A stretch of DNA of 37,992 nucleotides, from positions 1-37,992 of the forward strand of contig JAITTF010000329.1 of assembly GCA_031287215.1 (NCBI GenBank), written 5' to 3'. The notes beneath the pieces were generated by a model that worked only from the letters and a program-made list of their open reading frames with translations, was not told where the DNA came from and ran no database searches. Positions within the stretch are counted from its first letter, which is position 1. Each line of letters begins with the position of its first letter. The position numbers and the translations under genes were made by a program. Shown here in pieces: positions 1 to 8,185 of the stretch. Source of the DNA: Bacteroidales bacterium. Its GTDB lineage: Bacteria; Bacteroidota; Bacteroidia; Bacteroidales; WCHB1-69.

Positions 1-624
1 TAGAATCGTTTCGGTGTCTAAATGACAATCAAAATTTCTACTATTGTAGATAGGAGACTACCAGATGTGGCACCAGGTTTGTCTAAATGACAATCAAAAT
101 TTCTACTATTGTAGATGTGCCAACTCTTGTCCAGGATGTTATTCGTCTAAATGACAATCAAAATTTCTACTATTGTAGATATCTTGGTGGTTTTTGGCCT
201 TTAATTGTCTAAATGACAATCAAAATTTCTACTATTGTAGATATATTATTTACCTGTTCTCTCCATTCCTCGTCTAAATGACAATCAAAATTTCTACTAT
301 TGTAGATATATCAACTGTATATATCTCCGTTAATGTCTAAATGACAATCAAAATTTCTACTATTGTAGATGTTAATATGTTACTTCCAACGTTGAAGGGT
401 CTAAATGACAATCAAAATTTCTACTATTGTAGATAAAACTTAGGTCAAACTTCGAATAGCGGGGTCTAAATGACAATCAAAATTTCTACTATTGTAGATG
501 CGATAACCCTCCCCTTGGCTGAACGGTCTAAATGACAATCAAAATTTCTACTATTGTAGATTATTGTATTCATGTTGTCCTCTAATTTGTCTAAATGACA
601 ATCAAAATTTCTACTATTGTAGAT
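1..624 (+). CRISPR. Type V-A (Cas12a) CRISPR array, left end cut by the window
   Basis: Ten identical 36-base repeats start at 16, 81, 145, 207, 272, 335, 399, 464, 526 and 589. Each begins GTCTAAATGACAATC and ends AATTTCTACTATTGTAGAT. Nine complete spacers of 26-29 bases lie between them, and bases 1-15 look like the end of a tenth spacer cut by the window edge. The 3' half of the repeat is the conserved Cas12a crRNA handle, in which TCTAC pairs with GTAGA around a short loop. This fixes the crRNA strand as plus: handle first, spacer after it. The leader and the cas genes (cas12a, cas4, cas1, cas2) should therefore lie to the left, outside the window. The last repeat shows no decay. Spacer origins cannot be told from the sequence alone. 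Confidence 0.97.
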
Positions 625-717
625 CTATTCTTATTTATAATTAACGGTTTGTTGATCATTTTCTTCATCCAAATTAAATGAACGAAAAAATAAGAAGATA
701 CAGTTGTAAAAAAACTT

Positions 718-1686
718 TTAAAGTGATTTGTCCATCAGAATATCCCTACACTCTTCAACAGTAGTAGCTCGCATGAGTTTGATTTTTTTCTCTTTGAAAA
801 AGGGAATCGCTTTAAAATAACCTGCGTAATGACAACGCATCTCTAAAACAGCCTTTTTCTCTCCCTTTATCTCAGCAGTTTCTTGTAAATGTCGTAAACA
901 CATGGCGACTCGTTGTTCGTATGAATAATCGTGATTTTCTCTTTGATAAAAAACATTTTTTATCTCTTCAAAGATCCATGGATTGCCGATTGCCGCCCTA
1001 CCTACCATGATACCGTCCACATGATAGCGCTGATAATAGTCTATTGCTTTAGTACCCGAATCGATATCGCCATTCCCGATCACCGGAATTTGGAGTCGTG
1101 GGTTCTCTTTGGTTTGTCCTATTAAAGTCCAATCTGCATGTCCGCTGTACATCTGTGAGCGTGTTCGTCCATGAATCGTGATTGCCTGAATGCCTACATC
1201 CTGTAACTGTTCAGCTACTGTAATAATGGGTTTATTGTGCTCTTCCCATCCCAATCGTGTTTTTACCGTAACCGGAATTTTTACACTAGCTACAACCGCT
1301 TGAGTGAGCGAAATCATCAGCGGAATGTTTTTTAGAATGGCAGACCCTGCCCCTTTAGAGACAATTTTTTTTACCGGACAACCCCAATTAATGTCAATAA
1401 AATCAGGATTGGCTTCTGCTGCTTTTTCCGCTGCCTGGCGTAAAGTGATTTCATCATGTCCGAAAATTTGAATTCCAAATGGACGTTGATGTTCGGAAAA
1501 TAGCATTTTTTGTAGGGAAGCATCAATATCTCTAATCAGGGCATCAGAAGAGATAAACTCCGAAATGACTATATCAGCACCCAGCTCTTTACATATATTG
1601 CGATACACCTCATCAGTAACACCTTCCATAGGTGCTAAATAGAGTGGAAAAGGAAAGTTGGAGAGGATCTCTTGGTACCGATTCAT
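718..1686 (-). CDS. dus: tRNA-dihydrouridine synthase (Dus family)
   Basis: FMN-dependent reductase that converts specific uridines in the tRNA D-loop to dihydrouridine. The 322-residue protein is a TIM barrel with the family motifs in order: LAPMEGVTD near residue 18, DINWGCP with the presumed catalytic Cys103, then KGAGSAIL, and VGRAAIGNPW in the phosphate-binding part. The helical tRNA-binding tail follows. The start is the ATG at 1684-1686, which gives MNRYQEIL directly before the barrel. The open frame continues upstream to 1890, but only through the gldM terminator and gldM itself, so that extension is rejected. The gene lies 25 bases beyond the gldKLM terminator, and I see no clear TAnnTTTG box of its own, so it may depend on read-through. 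Which uridine it modifies cannot be told. Confidence 0.93.
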   Translation of the reverse strand: MNRYQEILSNFPFPLYLAPMEGVTDEVYRNICKELGADIVISEFISSDALIRDIDASLQKMLFSEHQRPFGIQIFGHDEITLRQAAEKAAEANPDFIDINWGCPVKKIVSKGAGSAILKNIPLMISLTQAVVASVKIPVTVKTRLGWEEHNKPIITVAEQLQDVGIQAITIHGRTRSQMYSGHADWTLIGQTKENPRLQIPVIGNGDIDSGTKAIDYYQRYHVDGIMVGRAAIGNPWIFEEIKNVFYQRENHDYSYEQRVAMCLRHLQETAEIKGEKKAVLEMRCHYAGYFKAIPFFKEKKIKLMRATTVEECRDILMDKSL

Positions 1687-1710
1687 TATTTTGTGTACAA
1701 TATTTATAAT

Positions 1711-1741
1711 TAAAAATCCCAACTTTTTTAATGTTGGGATT
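1711..1741 (-). terminator. Rho-independent terminator after gldM
   Basis: A 9-bp stem (1715-1723 pairing with 1733-1741, core ATCCCAAC/GTTGGGAT) with a 9-base loop. On the minus strand it is followed by TTTTTA. It sits 28 bases past the gldM stop and closes the gldKLM operon before dus. Confidence 0.85.
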
Positions 1742-1768
1742 ATAGAAAAAGGATGGTCTGGTAAACCA

Positions 1769-3379
1769 TTATTTGATACGAACCGTAATGTTAGGAATAT
1801 TTCTACTTCCTGCTGATGAAGATACTTTGATATCTTCAAACCAAATTGTAGTCCCCGGAGCAGCACTATTGATTTTTCTAACAAGTTCATCAGAAAATCT
1901 ACCGCCTGAAATTGCCATTGCAGGCTCCTCCATACCTCTAACTTGGAAAATAACGCGGAATGAAATTACCGTCCATTTTAAGTCATATACAAAATCTTGT
2001 CCCATAGTAGCAATAAGTTGCGGAGTAGCAACCAATTCTGCTTTATTTCTCTTACCACCGGTAATATTACCTCCAATAGACACTTGAGGAGATGGAACCT
2101 GTTTAACACGAAATTCAGTAGTTCCTAAAGTTTGTGTTTTTCCACCAATTTCTCCTGTAACTGTACAAGTAACCGGTTTTCCCACTTGTGAAGAGGGAAC
2201 TGTAACCATATATTTACCATTGCCAATTTTCGTAGCGGTACATCCCGGAATTGAGAGTGATAATTTTGAAGGGTCAACGGCAGCAGAGATAGAAACCGGA
2301 TTTTCAATGCCGGAATAGAAAACATTCATTTTATCTGCAGCTACGGTAGCTGATGGAGCTAAGACGGTATATTTATCTTTAAAACCGTAAGGTTCGTAGG
2401 TACCGTCAGGTCTTTTTACTTTTATTAAACCTGCATAACGTTGGTCTCCTTCACTACCTGCCGGTAATCTAAGTTTCACAACGCCATCAATACCGTCTAA
2501 ACGGGTAGCCGAACCTAAATCAGCTTCTCTAAGTGTATCAACACCCATTTTATAATATACTTCCGGTGTAGATTTAGAATCGTAAGCAGCTACAATAATG
2601 TCGGCTTCATACGTTTCACCTCTAAAGACCATTCGTGTTTCAGGTATGGTTTTCCCTTTTACTACATCAAATTTAAAGTCATCACCCGAAATGCCGGCAA
2701 TAATCTGTTTCAATACCATGGATTCGGCATTTTTTACTTCACCTTCTATTTTATTCATCAAGGTAACGCACGCAATTAAGATAGAGTGGTCAAAGTTATG
2801 CGTTTCCCAACTCTCTACTTCGCCATCTGAATTATAATATTTACCATCTACATCTAATCCAAGATAGTTTCCAATTTGAGAACTGACTTTGTCAGGTAAA
2901 AGAGCTAAAATTGAACTTTTATAGGTAATCAGTTTAGTCTTCAATTTTTCAGCATTTTTTTCATTGATAAAATACCTTGAAGAGGCACTCCAATCATCTT
3001 TACTTTCTATCTCTTTTGCACTTTTGAGTTGTCCTTCTTTATTAAGGTCGGTTTTATCAGCTTCTTTAAGCAATTCAGACTTCATAGTTTCAATAAAAGA
3101 AATCATTGCTTCACTTTCATTTTTCAATTGTTGCGCTTTTTTAAAGGCATCGCCCACTTTTGCTTCTCCGAAAAGGAGTTGTTGCCTTTCTATAAAGGAG
3201 TAATCAGAAGTGATAGTAGCATCAATGTTTTTGTTGGAATTGACTAAGGTCTCATCTACAACCACAAAAGCGTTAAGAATATCTTTAGATACATTTAATG
3301 CCAACATAGCGGTAAGCACTAAATACATCATTCCAATCATACGTTGTCGCGGGGTTTCCGGACAATTTGTTGCGCCCAT
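1769..3379 (-). CDS. gldM: Type IX secretion system motor subunit GldM/PorM
   Basis: Inner-membrane protein with a long periplasmic part. Together with GldL it forms the proton-driven motor of the type IX secretion system and gliding machinery. The 536-residue protein begins with the family signature MGATNCPETPRQRMIGMMYL, which runs straight into a single membrane helix (about residues 14-35) ending LNVSKDILNAF. The remainder is the chain of periplasmic domains. The length is close to known GldM/PorM (a little over 500). A purine-rich AAGGAAAG lies just upstream of the ATG. It is the third gene after gldK and gldL, with a 41-base gap to gldL. A terminator follows immediately, and the expected next gene, gldN, is not there. 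Confidence 0.97.
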   Translation of the reverse strand: MGATNCPETPRQRMIGMMYLVLTAMLALNVSKDILNAFVVVDETLVNSNKNIDATITSDYSFIERQQLLFGEAKVGDAFKKAQQLKNESEAMISFIETMKSELLKEADKTDLNKEGQLKSAKEIESKDDWSASSRYFINEKNAEKLKTKLITYKSSILALLPDKVSSQIGNYLGLDVDGKYYNSDGEVESWETHNFDHSILIACVTLMNKIEGEVKNAESMVLKQIIAGISGDDFKFDVVKGKTIPETRMVFRGETYEADIIVAAYDSKSTPEVYYKMGVDTLREADLGSATRLDGIDGVVKLRLPAGSEGDQRYAGLIKVKRPDGTYEPYGFKDKYTVLAPSATVAADKMNVFYSGIENPVSISAAVDPSKLSLSIPGCTATKIGNGKYMVTVPSSQVGKPVTCTVTGEIGGKTQTLGTTEFRVKQVPSPQVSIGGNITGGKRNKAELVATPQLIATMGQDFVYDLKWTVISFRVIFQVRGMEEPAMAISGGRFSDELVRKINSAAPGTTIWFEDIKVSSSAGSRNIPNITVRIK

Positions 3380-3420
3380 ACTCTTTCCTTTTTTAAATTA
3401 AGTTTTTTATTCTTGATTAA

Positions 3421-4302
3421 TTATGCCTTAGTGCTAAGACTCATTGCTGCAACCATATTACCATAAACATTGCTTAATTGTGCAATATTCTTGCTCAATT
3501 TATCTACCTCTTCTTTGTATTTAGCAGTATTTTCCGCAGATGATTTGAGGTTTTCTTCAATATTTTTGAAGTTTTCGATCATCATCTGAGAATTTTTGCT
3601 TTGCATTTCATACATCGTATTGATAGAAGAGAGATTTTGATTTAATTTAACCAATTCATCACTATAAGAAGGACCTGCAGTTTTCATCAAATCAGTAGTT
3701 TTCTGGTAAACAGCTGCGAGGTCTTCAACTGCTTCACTGGCTTTCTTAACGTTGAACATATATTCTTCTGTAAAATTGTGGTCATTTGACAACAGATCAG
3801 AAGTTTTGTCATATTGTAAAGATAAATTGCGAACAGATTCAGCAGCTTTAGCAAGACTCGACGTATAACTATCTGTAACAACAGCTGCATCAGAGGTTGC
3901 GGATAATTTTTGAGCATTTTCGCTAAGATTGCGCATGCCAGTAGCCAAACTCTCGATCAATTCAGGACCAATTTTAGCTTCTGTAAGCATTTGATCTAAT
4001 TGTTGTGTTGGGCTTCCCGAAGCAACTGCTTTTCTAACTTTTGTTGCTACCGGTTGGTCATCTCCTAATGCTAATTCAGGATAAATTAATTCCCATTTGT
4101 AGTTTACATGTAGTGGTTCAAAAGCTGAAAAGAAGAAAATGATAGCTTCTGTTGCCATTCCAGCTGTTAACATAACGCCAGCAAGGTTCCAGTGTTGAAT
4201 TTTAAATAAAGCGCCGATAATAACTAAAGCAGCTCCCCATCCATACAAGTAGGACATAAATTTTTTATACCCTTTACTTCTTACTAAATTGTAGATTCCC
4301 AT
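3421..4302 (-). CDS. gldL: Type IX secretion system motor subunit GldL/PorL
   Basis: Inner-membrane partner of GldM in the T9SS motor. The 293-residue protein starts MGIYNLVRSKGYKKFMSYLY and has two membrane helices within residues about 18-60. Acidic residues Glu52 and Glu62 lie in or at the end of the second helix, spaced like the conserved glutamates linked to proton use in this family. The C-terminal two thirds is hydrophilic, helix-rich and coiled-coil-like (about residues 100-285), as expected for the cytoplasmic part. It lies 57 bases after gldK and 41 bases before gldM on the same strand, so the three are probably co-transcribed. Confidence 0.97.
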   Translation of the reverse strand: MGIYNLVRSKGYKKFMSYLYGWGAALVIIGALFKIQHWNLAGVMLTAGMATEAIIFFFSAFEPLHVNYKWELIYPELALGDDQPVATKVRKAVASGSPTQQLDQMLTEAKIGPELIESLATGMRNLSENAQKLSATSDAAVVTDSYTSSLAKAAESVRNLSLQYDKTSDLLSNDHNFTEEYMFNVKKASEAVEDLAAVYQKTTDLMKTAGPSYSDELVKLNQNLSSINTMYEMQSKNSQMMIENFKNIEENLKSSAENTAKYKEEVDKLSKNIAQLSNVYGNMVAAMSLSTKA

Positions 4303-4359
4303 AGCAAGTTTTTTTTGAAAATTAATTATTAGTGATTGTTTTTATTATGCAAAATAATA

Positions 4360-5769
4360 TTAATAGACATGAGATGATTTGCTCATATTATCATTTCTAT
4401 CTCTTCCCATAAATTCTTGAACGCAACGGAACCCTATGTAGGATTTACAAGTATCTTGATATTCAAAATCTCTGGTAGCACATCTTAGGTAGTAGCTTAC
4501 ATCTTTCCAAGAACCACCTCTTACAACTTTTCTCTTCATTTTTTTAGGATCATCACTTTTAGCATAATAAACATATACCGGATTTAAGTCATGAGTAAAA
4601 TTGGGAGAGGATTTATCATAAGCGTCTAAGCACCATTCTGCAACGTTTCCGCTCATGTCGAACAAACCAAAATCATTAGGATGATAATGACCTACGATAC
4701 CCGGATAAACGTATCCATCAGCAGCATAATTACCACGTTGAGGTTTAAAATTGCTTAAAAAGCAACCGTTTTTAGTTGAGGTATAAGGACCTCCCCAAGG
4801 GTATTCAGCACCAGCTAAATCGCCTCTTGCTGCCCATTCCCATTGTGCTTCGGAAGGTAATACAAACTCATTCTCAAGAGCTATCTTGTTTTCATTCAAC
4901 CATGAAGATCTAATGACGGTACGCCAATAACTAAATGCTTTAGCTTGCACCCAGCTAACACCTACAACAGGATAGTTGTCATAACTTGGATTGTCAAAAT
5001 AGCTACGACTCATATTTTCATTATTAGAGTAGGTAAAATCGTGGATCCAGCATAATGTGTCAGGATATATATTAATGACTTCATGTCTAATGAATCTCTC
5101 TAAACCATTGTTAATACTACTGGGACGGTTAGCATAAAGACCACCGATACTACTTCCTTCAGCCTCTTTAGTAGCAGCTCCATAAATTTCAGGATTTTTT
5201 GGGTCTCTGTAATTTCTTAAATCCATCCACCAGTACTCAAAATTGAGAACAGAAGCATTCATTCCCATTGATTTATAATAGTAAAAACGGGTATTAATCT
5301 TAGTAAACATGGGACTAAGAGCATTTTGAACTTCTTCATTATCTGAATTCCAGGGAATAGGTTCTTTCCAGTTAATAATCTTAGGTTCAACGACTTCATC
5401 TCCCTCTTTATTCATTTTGTAATGACCAGACTTTTGAGCACCTTCAATGTTGGCTTCACCTAATAATACGTGAGCAATAGAGTCTTTTACCCAATTTACA
5501 AACTGGCGGTATTCATTATTGGTAATTTCAGTTTCATCCATCCAAAACGCTGTCATAGAAATATTTCGAGATTGGTTGGTTTGCGCAAATGGAATATCCT
5601 GATCCCCTGCCCCCATCAGAAAATGTCCTGCCGGAATATATACCATCCCAAAAGGAGAGTTTTGAGAAGAAATGGGTCGCTTATCAACACCTACTAATTG
5701 TCCTTCATTATTCTTACAAGAATACGCAAACACTACAATAATCAATAATAAAAATGCTGTTTTTTTCAT
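4360..5769 (-). CDS. gldK: Type IX secretion system lipoprotein GldK/PorK
   Basis: Outer-membrane lipoprotein that builds the periplasmic ring of the T9SS, normally together with GldN. The 469-residue protein has a lipoprotein signal peptide, with a hydrophobic stretch to about residue 16 and then AYSC as the lipobox. A formylglycine-generating-enzyme-like (FGE-sulfatase) domain follows, with PFGMVYIPAGHFLMGAG near residue 40, the FDMSGNVAEW motif, VVRGGSWKD and a terminal IGFRCV. GldK proteins use this fold structurally rather than as an oxidase. It is the first gene of the operon, and its promoter is probably at 5931-5938. gldN, the usual ring partner, is absent from the window. Confidence 0.96.
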   Translation of the reverse strand: MKKTAFLLLIIVVFAYSCKNNEGQLVGVDKRPISSQNSPFGMVYIPAGHFLMGAGDQDIPFAQTNQSRNISMTAFWMDETEITNNEYRQFVNWVKDSIAHVLLGEANIEGAQKSGHYKMNKEGDEVVEPKIINWKEPIPWNSDNEEVQNALSPMFTKINTRFYYYKSMGMNASVLNFEYWWMDLRNYRDPKNPEIYGAATKEAEGSSIGGLYANRPSSINNGLERFIRHEVINIYPDTLCWIHDFTYSNNENMSRSYFDNPSYDNYPVVGVSWVQAKAFSYWRTVIRSSWLNENKIALENEFVLPSEAQWEWAARGDLAGAEYPWGGPYTSTKNGCFLSNFKPQRGNYAADGYVYPGIVGHYHPNDFGLFDMSGNVAEWCLDAYDKSSPNFTHDLNPVYVYYAKSDDPKKMKRKVVRGGSWKDVSYYLRCATRDFEYQDTCKSYIGFRCVQEFMGRDRNDNMSKSSHVY

Positions 5770-5793
5770 CGTATATTTTGTTATAAATGTTAC

Positions 5794-5801
5794 TACCTTT
5801 G
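5794..5801 (+). promoter_or_regulatory. Possible extra -7 box TACCTTTG inside the gldK leader
   Basis: A perfect match to the Bacteroidota TAnnTTTG box, on the strand opposite gldK and about 270 bases before gldB. It may be chance or give an antisense or long-leader transcript. There is no clear -33 TTTG. Confidence 0.3.
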
Positions 5802-5930
5802 AAATAATATCTATGTTTTTTATTTTCTTTTTAACTCTAATATCTTAGATTTATTGTGCTTTAGATTAATTTTTCGCTATTTTTTTTGTAAACCAATTCG
5901 CTATTTCTCTTTGTTAGTTTTTTGAGCCTG

Positions 5931-5938
5931 CAAATATA
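5931..5938 (-). promoter_or_regulatory. Probable gldKLM promoter, -7 box TATATTTG
   Basis: The plus strand reads CAAATATA, which is TATATTTG on the minus strand and matches TAnnTTTG. Transcription would start near 5924 and give a leader of about 155 bases before gldK. It is the only such box facing gldK in this gap. Confidence 0.6.
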
Positions 5939-6041
5939 CTATTATTTTTTGTTTATTCCTAACGATGTTCATTTTTTTGTTTTTATTTTTATTTTTTCCT
6001 ATTTTTATTTCTGATAAAAGTGTTTTTATTTTTGTTTATTG

Positions 6042-6049
6042 TACCTTTG
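6042..6049 (+). promoter_or_regulatory. gldB promoter, -7 box TACCTTTG
   Basis: A perfect TAnnTTTG box 21 bases before the gldB ATG. The start of transcription is expected near 6056, which leaves a short leader. T-rich sequence lies upstream. Confidence 0.75.
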
Positions 6050-6070
6050 CACACTTAAATTTTAAACATA

Positions 6071-7132
6071 ATGAGTAAGAAAAAATTGATTATAATAATT
6101 CTCATTTCAGTAATAATTATCAGTATTATAGTGTTATTGATCTATTCTTTTAAGCTATATCATCCTAAAAACGATAGCGCTTTTTATATTCCAAAAAACG
6201 AGATTTCTTCTATTCAAAAAAACGTACAAGTGTCTATATATAGGTATGAAAAAGATCTCTTTTCGGCAGATATCACTAATTTACCTACGGAAATTGAAAA
6301 ATTATCGCACCACTATCCCGAGATTTTGATTGCTAAAGAGGTGTGGAATGATCCTGAAATGGTAGAACAATTACAACTTTACCTCCAAGATCCGATTATT
6401 CAAGGAATCTTTAAAGAAACTCAACAAGTAATCCCTAATGTAGATCTGTTCCAAAATCAATTGTCTGTGGCGTTGATCAGGTATCTTTATTATTTCCCGG
6501 ATGCAACGATTCCTGTATTTTATACGCTCATTCCGGGAATAGACATCAATACTCCCTCTGTATATGGCTTCGATAATGACGTCTTTATTAATATAGATAT
6601 GTATCTTGGCGAAAATTATAAACTTTATGGTCAGTATGGCATGCCCAAATACATTAGTGAAAGATGCAATCAGCGCTATTTGTTGATAGATTGTTTTAAA
6701 AATGTAATAGTTTACCGTCATCTCCCTGAAAAATCTCTGAGTACGCTGTTGGATTATATGATTTTTGAAGGAAAAAAACTCTATTTTACTAAAATGATGC
6801 TCCCCGATACGTTAGATAGAAATATTATAGGTTACAATCAGGATAAATTTGTTTGGGCAGAAAAAAATCAACAAGAGGTTTGGAATTATATCATTGAAAA
6901 AGGCGCTCTATTTTCTCATCATGATAAAGAGTTGAAAATGTATATCAATGAAACGCCTTACACCAAAATCTTTGGCAATCAATCTCCCGGAAGACTTGGA
7001 ACATACATCGGATGGCAAATTGTAAAATCATATATGGAACACAATAAGGACGTTACGATACAAGAGTTACTCAACAACACGAATGCTGATGAAATTTTAA
7101 AATTATCCAAATATAAACCTATTAGAAGGTAA
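6071..7132 (+). CDS. gldB: Gliding motility / T9SS-associated protein GldB
   Basis: GldB is a cell-envelope protein needed for gliding in Flavobacterium and found with T9SS genes; its biochemical role is unknown. The 353-residue protein matches the family mainly in its C-terminal half: DYMIFEGKKLYF, the LPDTLDRNIIGYNQDKFVWA region (about residues 240-270) and ESPGR-like QSPGRLGTYIGWQIVKSYM near residue 315. The N-terminus has one strong membrane segment (about residues 4-27) after MSKKK. It contains no cysteine, so the lipoprotein anchor usual for GldB is missing and the protein would be anchored by the helix. It is transcribed divergently from gldKLM with its own promoter, which fits a shared role. 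Identity is good; function is inferred. Confidence 0.87.
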   Translation: MSKKKLIIIILISVIIISIIVLLIYSFKLYHPKNDSAFYIPKNEISSIQKNVQVSIYRYEKDLFSADITNLPTEIEKLSHHYPEILIAKEVWNDPEMVEQLQLYLQDPIIQGIFKETQQVIPNVDLFQNQLSVALIRYLYYFPDATIPVFYTLIPGIDINTPSVYGFDNDVFINIDMYLGENYKLYGQYGMPKYISERCNQRYLLIDCFKNVIVYRHLPEKSLSTLLDYMIFEGKKLYFTKMMLPDTLDRNIIGYNQDKFVWAEKNQQEVWNYIIEKGALFSHHDKELKMYINETPYTKIFGNQSPGRLGTYIGWQIVKSYMEHNKDVTIQELLNNTNADEILKLSKYKPIRR

Positions 7133-7190
7133 TTTTATTGACTTATTATTTTATCAAGTACTAATACTTTCTATTGTTTTTTAGCGTTTG

Positions 7191-7198
7191 TATTTTTG
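7191..7198 (+). promoter_or_regulatory. Promoter of the lytic transglycosylase gene, -7 box TATTTTTG
   Basis: A TAnnTTTG match ending 17 bases before the ATG at 7215. It overlaps the TTG at 7188, so that upstream start would lie before the transcript begins and is unlikely. Confidence 0.7.
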
Positions 7199-7214
7199 CT
7201 TTATATATTTTTTT

Positions 7215-8171
7215 ATGATAAACAACATTAAACTTAAAAATAGGTTCTATCTCTTATTAATCTACATAACACTTGTAGAAATAGGTTGTACTACGGCTAT
7301 CGGAAGTGAAAAAGAGAAAAAACAGGAAAACATAACAGCAAATCCGATTCGTGAGAATACTATTGTTTCTCCTCCATTGCCCGATCAAATAACTTTTGCC
7401 GGTGAACAGGTGCCTTTAAATGTATGGTGGGTAAGAGAAAGACTCGATCATGAAATAATCATAGTTGCATATCAACATTCAAGGACACTACAAACTTTGA
7501 AAAGAAGCGCGAGAATGATGCCTACCATAGAAAAAATATTGAGAGAAGAGGGTGTGCCAGAGGATTTTAAATATTTATGTATTGCTGAAAGTAATCTCGA
7601 AAACGTAGTTTCTCCTGCTAAAGCCTCCGGTTATTGGCAATTTTTAGAAGTTCCGGGGAAAAAATATGGCTTAGTGATTAATGATGAAGTAGATGAACGT
7701 TATCATTTGGAAAAAGCTACCCATGCCGCTTGTCAATATTTGAAAAACAGTAGAAAACTCCTGGGTAGCTGGGTATTAGCCGCAGCAGCATACAATATGG
7801 GAGACAACGGCGTATCAAAAGCTATTGCCGACCAAAATACGAAAATTTATTGGGATTTGGCTTTAAATCAGGAGACTTCAAGATACATTTACCGGATATT
7901 AGCCTATAAACAGCTTATCGAAAATCCTCATCTTTATGGCATCAATGTGCTAAACTCTGAGCTTTATCATCAGATACCTTGTAAAGAGGTGAAAGTTACA
8001 GAACCTATCCCTGATTTGAGAGTATATGCTCAAGCACAAGGTATTACTTACCTTGAACTTAAGGTGTTAAATCCTTGGCTCAGGAATACAAAACTGATGA
8101 AGGATGCCGAACTCTTTACCCTTAAAATTCCTGCAAAAAGCAAATATAACTATTATGATTTGTATGAATAA
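7215..8171 (+). CDS. Membrane-bound lytic murein transglycosylase, MltD-like
   Basis: Cleaves the glycan strands of peptidoglycan to leave 1,6-anhydro ends. The 318-residue protein has an N-terminal hydrophobic segment ending in IGC (about residues 12-24). This is possibly a lipoprotein signal, but the lipobox is poor. The SLT domain follows with EDFKYLCIAESNLE (the Glu in AESN is the expected catalytic acid), SGYWQF, and AAAAYNMGDNGV. The C-terminus, with LRVYAQAQGITYLELKVLNPWL, resembles the degenerate LysM-like tail of Bacteroidota MltD proteins. The ATG at 7215 is chosen because the promoter box covers the earlier TTG. The next gene starts 14 bases after the stop. The class is sure, the exact MltD assignment less so. 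Confidence 0.88.
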   Translation: MINNIKLKNRFYLLLIYITLVEIGCTTAIGSEKEKKQENITANPIRENTIVSPPLPDQITFAGEQVPLNVWWVRERLDHEIIIVAYQHSRTLQTLKRSARMMPTIEKILREEGVPEDFKYLCIAESNLENVVSPAKASGYWQFLEVPGKKYGLVINDEVDERYHLEKATHAACQYLKNSRKLLGSWVLAAAAYNMGDNGVSKAIADQNTKIYWDLALNQETSRYIYRILAYKQLIENPHLYGINVLNSELYHQIPCKEVKVTEPIPDLRVYAQAQGITYLELKVLNPWLRNTKLMKDAELFTLKIPAKSKYNYYDLYE

Positions 8172-8185
8172 TTAGCTTGTCCACG

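Larger units (their letters stand above)
5770..6070. promoter_or_regulatory. Divergent control region between gldK and gldB
   Basis: A 301-base, very AT-rich stretch without a gene. It holds the outward promoters for gldK (minus, 5931-5938) and gldB (plus, 6042-6049) and a further plus-strand TACCTTTG at 5794-5801. No other gene or strong hairpin was seen. Confidence 0.7.

Noticed and set aside
1-624. Type II or type I CRISPR array
   Set aside because: The repeat ends in the TCTAC...GTAGAT handle typical of Cas12a, and the 36-base repeat with 26-29-base spacers fits type V-A.
706-727. Terminator of dus overlapping its stop codon
   Set aside because: The only palindrome (ACTTT/AAAGT) leaves a loop too small for more than 4 base pairs, and all of it is AT-rich apart from one pair.
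1687-1890. Upstream extension of the dus frame by 68 codons
   Set aside because: It runs through the gldM terminator and the end of gldM, and the extra residues do not match the Dus family.
7188-7214. TTG start for the lytic transglycosylase
   Set aside because: It is covered by the TATTTTTG promoter box, so the transcript would begin downstream. The ATG at 7215 fits.
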